A DNA stretch of 64,000 nt from Ampullaceana balthica (GCA_944989445.1 CALYLW010000011.1:2509501-2573500), one strand, 5' to 3'; counted from the first letter of the stretch, positions 33,220 to 47,066 are shown. Program-made: numbers and translations. Notes: generated from the sequence alone by a model not told the origin.

Positions 33220-36200
33220 AGTCAAAAACTTGGTTTTTAAGGGTTTTTTTTATTTGCTTACTAGTTTGTACAGATGTAAGGCCTTAACTTGAAGCCTAAT
33301 GGGGGACAATGTAAGAATTTTTAAAAATCATGTGAAGTCTAATCGCACTGATCTTATTTATCTAGAAATGTGCACCTTATTCTCTCAAAATAAATTATAG
33401 CAACATTATAATTTATTCTTTATTTATTGTTGACTAAGAAGTAATACCTTTAAAAAATTTCAACTTTTTCCTTAAATAAAATAAATTTTAAAATTCTATT
33501 GCTGTAATAAAAAATAAACATCATATTACCACATTCAATAAAATGATAAAACTTTATTTAAAGATTAAGTATCTATATTTTATAGTGATATTTATCGTGA
33601 TGCATGGTTGAAGAGCTTGAAAAATAAAATATTATTTATATTGGATGTGCATGATTCACAAAAATAGAACTGTCAATTTTGAAAATTGTGCAAGATTCAT
33701 AAAAAGCGCAATCAAAACACGATGAAAAAAAATGCATTTTATGCATTTATTAAACAAAACAATGTTTTATAGATTTCAGATGTTAAAGACTTAAGAGCTG
33801 AATGTAAACTAAAATATATATGTAAATGTATACCTGTGTATTTACAGGAACCTTCATGGCAGTGTAAACTCCAAATGGCTTGCTATTGGGATCAATATTT
33901 GAGTGGTATTTTGCCTATATAGATTAGTGTTTCAAAAAGATGTTAAACCATGTTTCTTTTTGAAACACTATCAAATTTATGTTGATCGGTTTTTTAAATA
34001 AAAAACATTAATCTTTTTGTTGGTCTTTCCATTTCAAATAGGATTTCAAATACCTGCTTCCTCCAACAGTACCAGAGGTTGAATACCTGGGTACCTTCTG
34101 TTCTTTATATCTTTTGATAATCCAGTTCTCATTCATAGTCAAAGAAGTATTGCTTTATTTGTGATATTGAATATTTTAAATAAATTTTTCATTATTAGAG
34201 TTCTTTTAATGCCAGTATAGGAACTTCTTGAAATAAAACAAGTATACGTTGTTGCTTTTTAACTAAAATAATCAACAGCAAGCCTGAAAATTCAGTTAAC
34301 AACTTTAAGATTGCTTTTTTGTTTAGGGAATCAGTAAATTAATCCTGTGAATATTTCATCACCATAAGAGACAAACTATTCCTAAACAAATTTTTTACTT
34401 TAATAATTGATTTGTGCAACTTCAAGTCTTGAAAACTATGGACATTTTTTTAAAAAATCACATTAAATCCCAAAAAGTAAACAGGTTTGATAACATATGA
34501 AAATGATTACCTTTCTTTAACAAAAAAAAATTTAAAAATGTGAGAAACTAACATGTTTTACAAGCATTATCAACTACCTCATCTCATTGTTAGATATTGA
34601 ATGACAAATTTAAATGTATAAGGTATATTTAGAGAAAATGGCTTTCCCAGAAAATTGATGATCTTGGGTCTAGCCAACCTGAAACTAGCAGGAGTAAGCT
34701 CATATATAAAAACTATGCCACAATTAAATGGGAATGGCCTTGTCTCATGGAAGCTACTGTGATTGGTCCTTATACTTGAACTACAAAAGGAATTATCAAA
34801 ACAATCCTAAATTTTATTAGCTGAAACTTAACTTAAATATTTTATTTTATGGTTCCCCAAAAATTTAAGCAAATTAATTTAGAAATGTGTCTTTGTTTAG
34901 CATCATCATATATTTGAAAATGTTTGGTACTTCATAACACAGGATTTTAAGATTGTTATAATAGAAAGGTTTGGAAACTACATATCTTAATATTGATACA
35001 AATTACTTATTGATTTTTTTTTAAAATATATTTTTCAAATTAATGGTTAATCAAAAAACAAATCAATTCAAAAAGCAAGAAAATATTTTTAAACATTTAT
35101 TTTTTCATACTTCATCATATAAGGACAGAGATTAAATAAAAGTTTTGTACAGTTACGAAAAATTCATTATGTCAGATACTGACACCTCAATACATTTTTT
35201 AAAGCAGCTAGAGAAAATTGTCAACCTTAAATAAAAATGCAGCTTAATAAAGAATTTCATAGAAAATAATGGACATTTTTTTTTACAACTATGATCGTAC
35301 ACATTGTTCTGATTGAAGTGTCATGGAGTTGCTTAATTGGTAAAATACACTGCTTTGTATGACCTCAGATTTTATAAGAGATAATCTTAGGACCCTGCCA
35401 AAGAGTAACATTACACCTGTTTTGTACTATCATTCGGATTTATTATCCCTCTTATGGTACATAATGAATCATTTGTACCAGTACATCAATATCAATTAAG
35501 ATCTAAAGATTTAATGGTATTTAATTCAAATTTCAGATTAAGTTAACTTCTTTGGCCCCCTTGGTTAGCATCCTAAAAAACTGTTACTCAAATTGATCAG
35601 AAATTTCAACTGAAAATAATGGGAACTCTATAATTAGACAATTTTCTTTAACTAATTAGAATAGACCAATAAGGATTGTGTTTTATTAACTTGATAGTTA
35701 AACATGATTTTATCACACAATACAAAACACATGAATATATCAACGGGAAAATTGAATACCAAACATAATTCATTTACATAGAATAGCTGGTCTTGATTTT
35801 TTTTAACCCCAGCTTCAGTTTGAAAAGTAACAGTAACACAATGAGATTGGATCCGTTAAACATTTGGCTTTGGATTTAAATACCACGGTATAATGATAAT
35901 TATAAGCCAGCACTGGTTTACTCACACAAAAAACACAAAGATTTGGTTTTATCACAAACCCAGATGAACCCATGGGTCAGATTAATGAATTAACAAGGAC
36001 AAGTCTATAACATGGTCTGGCCTGACATTTATTTGCCATTTTGGGCCAGTCATTTCTCAGCAAAAATAAGAAAAACTAAACAGATTTACGAAAGTCAAGC
36101 TCGTTCCTAAATAAATTATGCATAATTTTGCATTTAAAAAATGGCATGCGATTATAAACATGCCTTTTAAAAAAACAATCACACTTTAAATAGGATTGTT

Positions 36201-36353
36201 TATTTAGATTAGAATGTGTTAGTTACTTTTAAAGTCAATAAAAAGAATTACTATTTGTTTGGTATGAATATGGGAATTTTAAAAAATCCCATTTGTTAGT
36301 GATTACTTAGAGATAATTTCTTTTAGGAAGAATCATATAGTTAAGTTATAAGC
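33220..36353. other. No gene recognised (33.2-36.4 kb)
   Basis: Uniform AT-rich sequence with only short chance frames. No repeats with recognisable ends were found. Confidence 0.55.
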
Positions 36354-36826
36354 CAGAGGTCAGCAAATGTCTTTAGATTAGGCCTTTTCAGGGGGTCAAG
36401 AAGGCCCAGTAATGTTAGAATAAATGGTTCAATTATTGGGAAACATGACTTTGCATGTTTTAGAGACAGGCCAATGAGGTTCAAGTGATGAGAGTTCAGC
36501 AACAAAATGTCATTAGGGTGAACATCAGCGTGTTGAGAAAGCTACTTATTATTACAAAATTAAATCTTGGAGAGAGCAGCAAGTTCAGCCTAACATGAGA
36601 GCTCGCACTCTTAATTTTTTAAAATTGTTTATCACATAAAATTATAACAGCATACACATTTGCTCATCAATATGTTCACTCTGTGAGAAGTAAATAAAAC
36701 TAAGACCAAACTTGTTTTTCAAAACATTTTCAGACCTCCTGTGCAGGAGCCTCTGGTTTATGAAAATGCCTTAGTGGACTAGAAAATGGATCATTTATCC
36801 TTATGGCTGGAATTTGTTGACCTCTG
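36354..36826. mobile_element. MITE with CAGAGGTCAGCAAA inverted ends
   Basis: A 473-bp element: left end CAGAGGTCAGCAAATGT, right end ATTTGTTGACCTCTG. Flanks ttataagc and ctttaaac agree at only 5 of 8 bases, so a decayed hAT-type duplication is possible but unproven. Non-coding. Confidence 0.7.
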
Positions 36827-39574
36827 CTTTAAACATAACAATCTGTACCAAGACCTGAAATGGCCGCTTGCGCAATGCATACAAAATATTACTAAATAAC
36901 AATATGAAGTTCTGTTAAAAGGGATTTTAGTGTAGACTACACTATAACAGACTGTTTAATATTTTATCAGGTATTTAATTTTTTAAGAAAAGATTTAGTT
37001 ATTATGCTTATTTATTATAAACGGACTCCAAAATAATTCAATTATTCAAAACATCCATCACTATTTACTACCAGTATTTGAATAGACATTTATTTTTAAT
37101 AAGATTTACCACTGAACATTGGAAATATAAAACTATGACAAATGATTCTTGAACTTTTCTAGAATATAGTTGAAATATCCAGAAAAAAATATAAAGAACA
37201 GAGAACAGCCACATCTGAATTTGTATCAATATAAAAAAAAGCTCAATTTCAAAAGTTTGCATAACAATGAACTTGTATTTGTTTTAAGTATTAGTATTAA
37301 CATGAAGTTTTTAAAAAAATCTTTAAATATATGTTGCAGTTCTGGAGGGATAACGTTTCAGGGGCTTAAAGACTGATCAAACATAGTTAAGGTACTTTAC
37401 ATAGTATTCCTTGTGTCACTTAAGCTTAACTTTTAACACAATGATTTATAACCAATAAGGATTAGGTAAAAGTTTAGAATTTTGTAGAGACATTGAAAAT
37501 ATAGGTATTAAATTTTACATCCTCTGAGATTCTTTGGTGTGCAGTTATTTAAAGTAAACCTTTTACTAATAAAACTGGGTCAATAAGTGCCCTTGAGTTT
37601 AACAATCTTTGCTTTTCCTGGGTATTCGTCATTTGCTCTAATTTTAAATACAAGTTACAAAATTTTGTTTTTAGACAATCATTACATGATGTACCCAACT
37701 TGTATGTCCACAACAAATGACAAATTATGACAGTAAATTAAAAAAGAAAATGTAATTCTGATTTTAAGATGACAAAAACTTGCACTTGAACGTAAAAAAA
37801 TATAACCACAAAAAAGTTAATCCGAAGAAAGTAAGTAATTATGTAACAGATGGCCACACAACCTAGGATGAAAGATAGTCATTATACTTTATACTTTCCT
37901 CTCAGTGTCTATCATGGATGTTAAATGTTTTCAGGCTCTGGGGTTGGGGATATATAAATAAATAATATTAACTAGCATCATCCTTCAACTGGTTCACCAG
38001 TGGTGCTAGACACATTTATGAATAATATTAATACTTTAATACTTGAGGTAATAAAGGTGACAGCCATAAATGTATGTTGTATCTTCTTCTCAAACGCTAT
38101 CTTGGATCATTAAAAAAGATGTTTGTTCATATGGTAACTTTTTTTTTATATACAAGGAAAAAAAAACCCACTCAGCAAAATCATTGCAATTCATATGTGC
38201 TCAAATAGGTATAAAAAAGTCAAATATTGATTTTAAAAATTAAACTTAAATCTCAAATAAATCACACCAGCTCTTCACTTTTAAAGGCCAACACAAACAA
38301 GTTTTTTTTACAAGAAGTTAAATAAGAACACAAAAAACATATTTACTCTTGTTTTTTTAAAATTCTGTTTACATCAGCACCTTTTTAAAGAAAAAAAAAC
38401 TTTAAGGCCCACATACTGAAGTCATTAAAAACAAAAATATTATTCGCTTACCAACACACAAATATAAGGAATAATTTAAATTTCCTTTATTTAACTGTGA
38501 TGTTCAATTATTTCATAACATACTTAAAACTAAAGCACCTTTTTTTATATCTTAGAACAGCATTGAGATTTATGCTTTTTTTTTCAAAAGCTTTACATTA
38601 CAATGTGTCAATGTGCCTGCATACATTTTTCACAAATTAATTAATGAATTCCTTCTTAATTAAATTACAATTTGGCACCAATGAAAATATAAGGGGGATT
38701 TATTTAATAGAAAGCAAGTGCTTTATTCCATATTAATCTCCAGGCTAGATTAATTAGCATTAAATTAATTTTTTTTAAATAGAAATTATGTTAATATTTT
38801 ATGTGATGTTCCTTAAGTTTATGTGTGTTTTATTTACAATTTCATTTTGTTTTTTAAACAAGGCCCTCCCTCCACTTTTAACTTAAGGTATAAATTAAAA
38901 TTATTGTTTATTTATTTGACTGTTAAATTGTATTCATTATTTTTTTAAAAAAATATATTTTTGAAAAGAGCATATCACTATTTAAAAAATAATAGTATTG
39001 CAATAGATGTTTCAAATAGTTTACTATTAAAAATCAGCATTTCCAGTATTTTTATAGCAATACTCAGCCAAGAGCTCTATGCACAATTACATCAGCAATG
39101 CTTTAAAAAATCTTGAAATAAAATTTGATATCAGTCTCAATTGGCCTTTTTCTTTTCCAGCCAATTATAGATAGAATCCCCTTTTTGAATTGGTAAAAAA
39201 CATAGTAGAAGACATAATTCTTGCTGATTTAAATGAATGAACACACATTATTTTGTGTTTTTATTTTCCAAAATATAAGCATCAATGTTGGCAGTTTATT
39301 ACAAAAAACAGATAGTAATAAGAATTTTTTAATTAAAAAAAAAGATTATTAAACATTTGTAAATGAAAGCTTCTACGAGAAATTATTTCACAACACTTTA
39401 TGATTTTGCAGTATAAGAGCATGGATTATATTTACAGCTTAACAATAACTATAATAAGAAATATGCTCACATGGACCGCTAGACTGAAATAAATAGACAA
39501 TACATTAAATTCAATAATAATTTAACTGTTTTGCTCTTTTATTTTGATTAGACATCAATTACATAGTTCTATAC
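36827..39574. other. No gene recognised (36.8-39.6 kb)
   Basis: AT-rich sequence downstream of the kelch-like gene. Part may be its long 3' UTR, but no polyadenylation site can be chosen with confidence. Confidence 0.5.
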
Positions 39575-39903
39575 CAGGGGTCGGGAAACTTTTTGTCTCA
39601 GAGAGCTATAAATACCACATATTTTGAAAAGTAATTCTGTGAGAGCAATACATTATGTTTAAAACAAAAAATTCAAGTGAATGTGTGCATTTTGTGTAAT
39701 TTCAACTCTAAAAGTACAATAATTATGTCTCTGAATTCTTTTTAATAACACAATTATGCTGTTTTGTATATGCAATTAATATGTAAATCAGAGGAGTCTG
39801 AATAAAAGTTTTTTTAAAATATTTTTTTATAATCCAATATTTGTCTGAGAGCCAGATCATTAGAGCCACATCTGGCTCGCGAGCCATGGTTTCCCGACTC
39901 CTG
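39575..39903 (-). mobile_element. hAT MITE 'A' (CAGGGGTCGGGAAAC ends), copy 1
   Basis: The left end CAGGGGTCGGGAAACTTTTTG and its inverted right partner ('ccatggtttcccgactcctg') bound a 329-bp element. Flanks TTCTATAC (39567-39574) and TTCTATAG (39904-39911) match at 7 of 8 bases. It is opposite in orientation to the copies at 51209 and 58416. Confidence 0.85.
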
Positions 39904-39925
39904 TTCTATAGGCAAAGCTGATGTA

Positions 39926-40472
39926 CCGTATACACTCGTTCTAAAGCCGATCATTTTTGGACAAAATCTAGGGGGGAAAGTTGGGGGGTCGGCTTACGAG
40001 CGGGTCATGCATGTACATTGAACATCAGTGTTATTGTAGATCATCAAGGTCCTTTTCTACATTCTACAAGATTCGACTGCTCTATTAGAAGCTATAAAAT
40101 ATTATTAAACTTCTGCACATACTTTAGTTAATCATTTTATTTATTTTTGTGAATTTTTTAATAACTTGTTTTACAAATTTTGTTTTCAACAACAAATTTT
40201 AATATACGCGCTTTCGCCACTGTTTACCTAAGAAAAAAAGTTCCGGTAACTCTTGCCTAACAAAGAGCACAAAGACAAAGATAGGTAGTACAAAGTAAAC
40301 AATTATAATGACCGATTTAGCTTGTAGTTTTTAAAAAAATGTGTATCATTTTGTTTACGCTGTCCTATTTTTTTTTGGGGAGCTTACGAGCGGGTTCACA
40401 CTTTTAATACTTTTCTCTTCCAAAAGTTGGTTCGGCTTATGAACGAACGGGCTACAGAACGAGTATATACGG
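39926..40472. mobile_element. MITE with CCGTATACACTCG inverted ends, TA flanks, copy 2
   Basis: Same family as 1108-1678: left CCGTATACACTCGTTCTAAAG, right GAACGAGTATATACGG, with TA at 39924-39925 and 40473-40474. Shared interior words include 'ggacaaaatctaggggggaaa' and 'ctcttgcctaacaaagagca'. It lies only 22 bp from hAT MITE 'A' copy 1. Confidence 0.85.
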
Positions 40473-40772
40473 TACTTATACTATTCATACTAATACTATA
40501 ATATTCATATGAATAATTCAAACAAATTTTTTACTTTGGTTCATTGCCCCATAAATAGACAATTAATTTTAATTAGCTACAGGAGAGTTGGATATTAAAA
40601 AGTTATTACTTGCATTTAAGTATTTCTTACATCAAAATCTACGCCCTTTGAGCCTAGAACTAAAATAAAATTCTGCATCATGAAAACTTATAAATTTTGT
40701 ATTTAATAACAGAAAGGAAGTTTGTAAGATCTATTTGTGACAAGAATCATCTTGTTATTTCTGAAAGAGCAG

Positions 40773-43029
40773 TTAATCAGCCTCTGCCTGAAGCTCTTCT
40801 GGGTCATAAGAGGGAAGTTTGATTGTGCAATAGCCAACACCAGTCAGACTCCGAGGAAGTGCTCCAACTGTCTCCCAAATACCAGAAAACACATCATACT
40901 TGCTAACTAGCTTCTGTCCGGTTTTGGTTTGCACATTATAACCTCCCAAAACATAGATATTGTCACGGTACACAACACACGAGGCTTCCTTGTGAGAAAT
41001 GGACAATGGTGCTACTATGGTCCACTGGTCAGTTGCTGGATCATAGCATTCTGATTGCATGACTGGCTGAGCCTGTTGGTTCACATTTAGATTGCAGCCA
41101 CCAAAGACAAAGAGTTTGTCATGAGATGCACACATGACATGCCAACCACGGGGTGTGAGCATAGGTGCCATGTCTTCCCATGCATTGGCAAGCGGATCAT
41201 AGCGCTGCATGTCCGGGGTAAAATGATTACCTGAATATCCACCAGATATAAATATGTGATTTCCATAAGTGGCACCTGCATGCGCATGGTATGACATAGG
41301 CATTGAAGAAATGAGTTCCCAGGTATTTTCAGCTGGATCATAGCATTCTGCAGTGGCTAAGCTTCCATCCTTAAACTTGCCACCAACAGAGTATATTTTA
41401 TTGTTCAATGCCCCTGCAAAGAAATATGCCCGTTTATTCAACATGGGGCACACCTGAAACCAAGTGTCAAATCTGGAATCGTACCGAAGAACTGAGTTTA
41501 CAGCAGATTCCCCATGAGCACACTGAGTGGTGCAGCCCCCTAATACATAGAGAAAGTTATTATAAACCAGTACCTGCATATGGCTGAGTGCACTGGGTAA
41601 GGTGGCAATTTCTTGCCTGTTCAGTAAACTGCTGGAGGTTATTTTGGAGTCAAACACCAAAAGTTCATCATGAAGACATGGGTTTGGATGTATTTCTCTC
41701 CCACCTACACTTACTAATCTTTCCACATATGAGCGCAGACGGGTGGAGGATGTGTTCAATAAAGGCTGTGAGTGAGGAACAACATGGTAGTTGAGGGCTG
41801 TGAGAACCATCTGTCGCAGCTCTGGATTTGACATCATGAGGTCAACCCTCTGAACTTGATGCACTAAATCAGCAGGGTTAATCAGGGGAAAGCGGATGAG
41901 TTTCATTAATGTTGGTGCATGGCCTAATCGTTTGGGATCCATTCTAAGCCACTCCCAGGTGATGTGAAATATATCCATCTCGCGAAAGCAGAGCTTATCA
42001 CTGTTTAAACAGCTGACCATCTGGTCATAGGTCAGCAGGTTCAATGTATTTTCTTTAGCAATCTGCATTAAATTTCTAGCTATGAACACATCAATCTGTT
42101 TTAATGCATTTTGCATACTATAAAGCTTGGCAGTGTTAATAAAATCATAAAAGTTTGTTGTATTCATCCCGCTTAGGAAATTTCGCTCACAGAACTCAAT
42201 CACTGGTGTGACTTGCAGATGGGTTGCTGCCGCTATCACATCAAAAATATCATCCCCTTCTAGAGTGGTGGTTGATGTGTAAACTACCTCTATGACTTTC
42301 TCCAATCCTTTTGCAGTTATGCCTTTAAGTTCAATCTCTTTTTGATTACATTCCCTCATGCCACTTGTGAACATGGAAAGGAAGTAGTCTGAGCACGACA
42401 CCAAAATTACTCTATGGCAGTTAAATCTAGTACCTGAGTTATTAAAAAAAGGAAAAGAATTTTTCAGGTTAATAATGCTGGTTTATTAATTTAAAAAAAA
42501 TTATTTTAATGTTAATAATTAATGGGTTGTTTTTTATTTTTCCCAAAAAATGTATTAATAATTCAAGTTTAATTTGCCCTAGGTTTTTTTTTATTCTAAG
42601 GTTCCTCTTATTTATGAAAATTCTCTAACTCTGCTGATCTAACAATTACACAAGCTCCACCCTAACAGCAAGACAGACAACAGTAATATAACATTTCAGG
42701 GCAGCTAATTTAGAGGAAAATTTTGTGAAACTCTTTTAAGATAATGTATGCAATTAAATTTTAATAAGCACATTTACTCCAGTCATACAAAATTACTAAC
42801 ATAATTAATTATTTGAACACAAACCTTCTGCTATGAGAGTCACATCACACAATATACCATCTTGCTTGAGCTTGTTAAGGCCTTGAAGAACCTTCATACC
42901 ATGCTCAGGTCTTTCTTCCATTCGAAACACATCATTTGCAGAACCACTGGACATTTCTCCTCCCTCTGCCATGATATTGGTTACTCTTCGTTTCTTCCTC
43001 TGACCTTGAATAATAAGTCTACCAGGCAT
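40773..43029 (-). CDS. Kelch-like BTB-BACK-Kelch protein (2 coding exons, 621 aa)
   Basis: Coding exon 1 is 43029-42825 (donor gaag|gtttgt, phase 1) and exon 2 is 42433-40773 (acceptor actcag|gt). The join reads DVTLIAEG-TRFNCHRVILVSCSDYF, a canonical BTB core. Order: BTB (about 40-150), BACK (about 155-260) with RFPLINPADLVHQVQ, then a kelch propeller (about 290-610) with repeated GG doublets (VLGGC, SVGGK, ISGGY, VFGGC, VLGGY). Such proteins are CUL3-RING ubiquitin ligase adaptors, where BTB binds CUL3 and kelch binds the substrate. Resemblance is strongest to the KLHL9/13/26/36 group; the exact orthologue is unresolved. Met1 has a weak context and directly follows a TAG; Met20 (42972-42970, A at -3 and G at +4) may be the true start. 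An acceptor (tattttcag) 9 bases upstream of Met1 implies a 5' leader exon. Confidence 0.93.
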
Positions 43030-45285
43030 CTAACATTTCTGAAAATACATATGAAATAATGAAGCCTTAAACTTTATTAAATATTTCAAAGTGGTCCATT
43101 TACAAAAGGTATCTGAAGATCTCCTGGACAGAAAAACAGTAAACTATTTAAACTATCAAAAGACAAATTTTTTCTTTAAAAATATTACCAAATTAATTGC
43201 ATGATCTACATTTAATTCATTACTATTTATTCTTTGGCATTTCAAGTATATAGTTTGACGAGAGAGCAACAAAAAGATATAATGCACATTAACAAAAATC
43301 CCACAGGAAAGAGACCAGAGAAAGTATCCAAATGTCAAATGGAATCGAATTTATATAAATATATATTTTTGTTGTAATATCGATTATGATAATTTATGGT
43401 TGAGACGGCAATGAGGTTAGATAGAAAGAAATCTAACTTTAGTTAAAATGTTTTGAGACAGCACATTATTTATCCAGTGTAATGTTCTAAATGTGTTTTG
43501 TTATCTAGCTGCAACTTTATAAGTACCATTGTGTGCATACACTGCCACAAATAATACATAGGCCAGATGGGATGATTGATGTCTGTCCAACAATGCATTC
43601 AGAACATTACATGGTATTAAAAAGTCCTCTTGGATTCTGCATTACAGCTAAGTTATTTAATTGTATTTCTGTTGTGTTTTACTGTTTGTTTACTGATGAA
43701 GACAACAGTTGACATTTTCATTGTGTCTTTTTTCATGCATCCTCCTATATTGTTAAGTGGATTTCCAAAAGCTTCTTTAGTTGGTTTTTTAGAATTTTTT
43801 TAAAGGTAAATTATAGTCAAATAGGCCGAATTTTAGACTGCTATCGCAGTACAAGTAGGGAAATATATAAGCTGGTGTTAGCTTAACTATAAAACTATAA
43901 ACAAATTGAAAAATGAAACTTTGCATGAAAACAAGATGTATAAATATTTTATGTACATATATATTCTAAGATTTCATGATAAATACAAATAAAATTAAAA
44001 ATGTGTTATCTAATACTCAGTGATAAGGTTGTACAGGGATAGTTAAACAATTTCAAGAGAGACAGTTTATTTTATTGCTGATATTTAGTAAGATTAGAAA
44101 TATAACATACATTAAAATAGTATTAATCAAACATAGACTTTCATCACAGGCTTTACTTTTGCACAATAAGTGCATAGATGATAGAAAATATGTTTGAATC
44201 AATTTTTTTTCTTCTATTTTTAGTTTTAAAGTTTTATTATTTAAAATCTTTTTCCACCCACTGCTTGCCGCTCAATCCTTGCCTCCCTCCCTTTTTTCTT
44301 GGTTGTCTAGACTTTTCTAAAAAAAAAGGTTTTTTGTTATAAGCTCAGTTGCAGGAGGAATAAATATTATATCGCATTAACAGTGAGCAGACATAAGGGC
44401 TTCAACCCAATTACTATAGGCCACTTCAGCCAATACTGCTCATACCCATGCACCAGTTTACTATACAAATAAATGTCTAGAAGGTATTGGTCACATCTTA
44501 CAATTGTTAAATTAATCGTTAATAAGGCATAAGGCTAAGGTTAGAAAAGGCCATGTCTTTCAATCATCAAAATTATTTCTATAAGATTTTCATTAGTATT
44601 AGCTGTAGGATGTAGTTGTAGCTATTATTTGCTTCATTATTACAATTATACATTTACTCACAGTGATCCAAAATAATTAATCTGCCAAACTAACAATAAG
44701 GCCTGTATGAGTATGCCTTTATTGCTAGAGACTAAGCTTATAGATACTATTAAAAATATGCCTAAAAAATAATTTGAGCCTTAGCTTACACTTACCTTTG
44801 CTTACAATAGGGCAATAGTCAATAGGCTACATATATTTATATTATATTTATATATTTTTTTTTCAAGATTCAAGTTCAAGGCTACACATAATTATAATTT
44901 AGAGTTACAGTACAGTCACTTACAAGTCTACCATGGTATTGTTCTACTCTATGAATAAGAGGTAAAACAATTCCAGCCAATCATTTGTTATTTTTATTAA
45001 AAATTGACTAGTTTATTTTAAAACATTAATATTAATAGAAACTTTAGACTTAGAAACAAATAAATGGAGTTTTGAAGTTGTCAATTTTTTAATATTTTTA
45101 CTTTTACAAATGACTCATCTACCATACTTACTATTGAATTTGAACATTATAAACAAATCAGAGAACCTTAGATAATACTATATTCAACTTACTTGTAAAG
45201 GATAATTGAAAAGCCTAAAAACATTCGTTAATTTGTTATTTTAAAGGATATTGAAATGCAAGTACAAGTTAAAATTTTCAGGGCT
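43030..45285 (-). other. Probable 5' leader intron of the kelch-like gene
   Basis: The acceptor tattttcag just upstream of the first ATG (minus strand) requires an upstream leader exon. The interval is AT-rich and shows no coding sequence or recognised repeat. Confidence 0.45.
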
Positions 45286-45365
45286 AACAACGAAGGAAGT
45301 AAACACCGGAAGTACACATGCAACTTTTGATGATCATGCGCAATAAAGGTCAACTTCATCGCTAA
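45286..45365 (-). promoter_or_regulatory. Candidate promoter of the kelch-like gene (ETS-like CCGGAAGT)
   Basis: In otherwise AT-rich DNA this stretch has a GGAAGT at 45293-45298, the ETS-type site ACCGGAAGT (about 45306-45314) and scattered CpG ('atgcgcaataaagg', 'catcgctaattaccg'). ETS-type CCGGAAGT sites are typical of housekeeping promoters in animals. The assignment to the minus-strand gene is inference from the missing leader exon. Confidence 0.35.
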
Positions 45366-45486
45366 TTACCGTAAGATTTAAACATTCATAATAAAATAAA
45401 ATACAAAAAAATTTTTTAATTGAAATAGCTTAAATAAATAACTGCAGTTTATGTAAATGAATAGAATATTGATTTTCCAATGATGT

Positions 45487-46030
45487 ATTTGTATGTTTTT
45501 GTTGTTGTTGAGCCTTCTTGTCCACGAGGAGCATCAGTCAACCATCGTCAACGTTTGCAATCCTTCCAAGGGTATAGGCATAGGCCACTAACAAGTCATC
45601 CAGGCATCCCTATTCTGGGCCAGTCTCTACAGCATCTTCCAGTTATGGCCAAGTCCCTTGATGTCTGCGGAGTTTTTCTTGGGCGACCTCTTTTCCCGCG
45701 CTCCATTGAGGTTCCAGTTCAGAGTTTGCCTTGTTGTGTTAGAGACAGGTTTTCGTATGGCCAATCCACCGCCTCTGAAGATTCGCTTAAGTTAATCAAT
45801 CGGCTTCTGCCTTTTCCGTTGCCACAATCCAGGATGCTGAACTTCCATCGAGCGTATCCCCAGGTGTTGGATAGGGGAAAGCCCATCAGATATGGAGGGT
45901 ATCGTGGAAATAAGATACTCGGGACGAACCAAAATCAGCCTTGTAGGAAGCGGAGAGATCTTCAAGGGCTTTGGACCAAAACAAAGGCAGCTACCCAGTA
46001 CACTTTGAGGGGCAACAGAAGGTTGCAAAC
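45487..46030 (-). pseudogene. LINE C-terminal fragment (minus strand)
   Basis: On the minus strand broken frames read IRKPVSNTTRQTLNWNL, then DIKGLGHNWKML-stop-RLAQNRDAW, the conserved tail of LINE proteins (R.TLNWNP.G.RKRGRP..T, then DIK.LG..W..LE.LAQDRD.WR). The end 'tcgtggacaagaaggctcaac' matches the 3' end of the plus-strand fragment at 15570-15740. The 221-codon plus-strand frame across this interval is a shadow. Confidence 0.75.
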
Positions 46031-46757
46031 AAGAATAACAACCCTGCCTTGTAAAAACAAATCGTTGTTACAAAAAAGCAAAAGAGAGTATTTGTATGCA
46101 TTTCATAAAAATATATTGCTAAGGACATTTGCAGAGTTGGGCTAATATAAATTAATTTGACAAGGATTGCCGATTTAGACAACATCAAGACTGACCTAAA
46201 CTGAAAGGCCCTCTTTTGCTTAAACGCCATACGTTTAGGCAGTGGCGTAAAAAGGGCGGTGTCACCCAGTGCGATAAACACATGGTCGTGGTGTCAACTC
46301 GCCTCGGACTCCCATGAAGGAGTTCTTCAGATAAAAATGCGTCCATAGTATAGCAATGACAATAAAAAAAAACAAGTTAGAAGTTAATTATTTACGAATA
46401 TAAGTCAACAAATATTCTTGAAATTACAACAGTAGGTAACTGACTTGTGCTATCTATTTCTCTAGTCCTAATTCTCAAGAGTATTTCTCAAAGCTTAAAT
46501 CGCCGTTACACATTCATCAAGCATGAAGAATTTTTGTCAAAAAAGTGTCCATGCACAAGCTAAGCGAATGGTATCATAAACAATAATTAAAAATCGCTAA
46601 GTATTATCTCCTTTGGAATCACCTGATCACCTCCGTGGATTCACGATATCGTATAGCCGAGTTCTTCTCATCACAAGATTACTGTTTAGAAAGGTAAGAA
46701 TTTGATAATTGACGGCATCGCTTTTTCTCGCATTAAAAAGCAAAATCCAAATAAGAC

Positions 46758-47066
46758 TTATTTTCTCACTTCAAATTCCCCACTCTGAATGTTCACATGT
46801 CTGAACATTTTTGACATCTGGTCTGGCTGTGATGCCAGGTGTAAACAAAAATGACACCAAAATAACTCGCGACCCTTCATATCCATGAAAACAGTATCTT
46901 TGATATGATTTCCAAGGACATTTATACACCAATTTTGTATTTCTTGATGAAATGTAAGCTGCGGACGGTTTTTCTGCACATATACTTCTCTTTTAAAGCT
47001 CATTAAGTGCTCTTTTCTGGCGGTGCCACAATGTGAAGATCCATACTGGGATTGCAGCCAATGGCA
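46758..47066 (-). CDS. Unidentified open frame with a CHFC motif (uncertain)
   Basis: On the minus strand an open frame of about 100 codons runs from 47066 (just after TAG) to a stop at 46758, with an internal ATG at 47003. It includes RPQLTFHQEIQNWCINVLGN and then ELFWCHFCLHL...MFRHV, a possible C-x2-C..H zinc-binding start. An overlapping frame from an ATG near 47115 reads MNRHQIEEAFLRCRAAIGC and stops before the other frame begins. I do not recognise the family. It may be a decayed mobile-element protein or chance. Confidence 0.25.
   Translation of the reverse strand, partial: CHWLQSQYGSSHCGTARKEHLMSFKREVYVQKNRPQLTFHQEIQNWCINVLGNHIKDTVFMDMKGRELFWCHFCLHLASQPDQMSKMFRHVNIQSGEFEVRK

Noticed and set aside
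41087..41341. Additional minus-strand frame inside the kelch-like gene
   Set aside because: It is an alternative-frame shadow of the kelch repeats, which are intact in the main frame.
45480..46145. A 221-codon plus-strand open frame
   Set aside because: It is antisense to a recognisable LINE C-terminal fragment, and its residues show no family resemblance.
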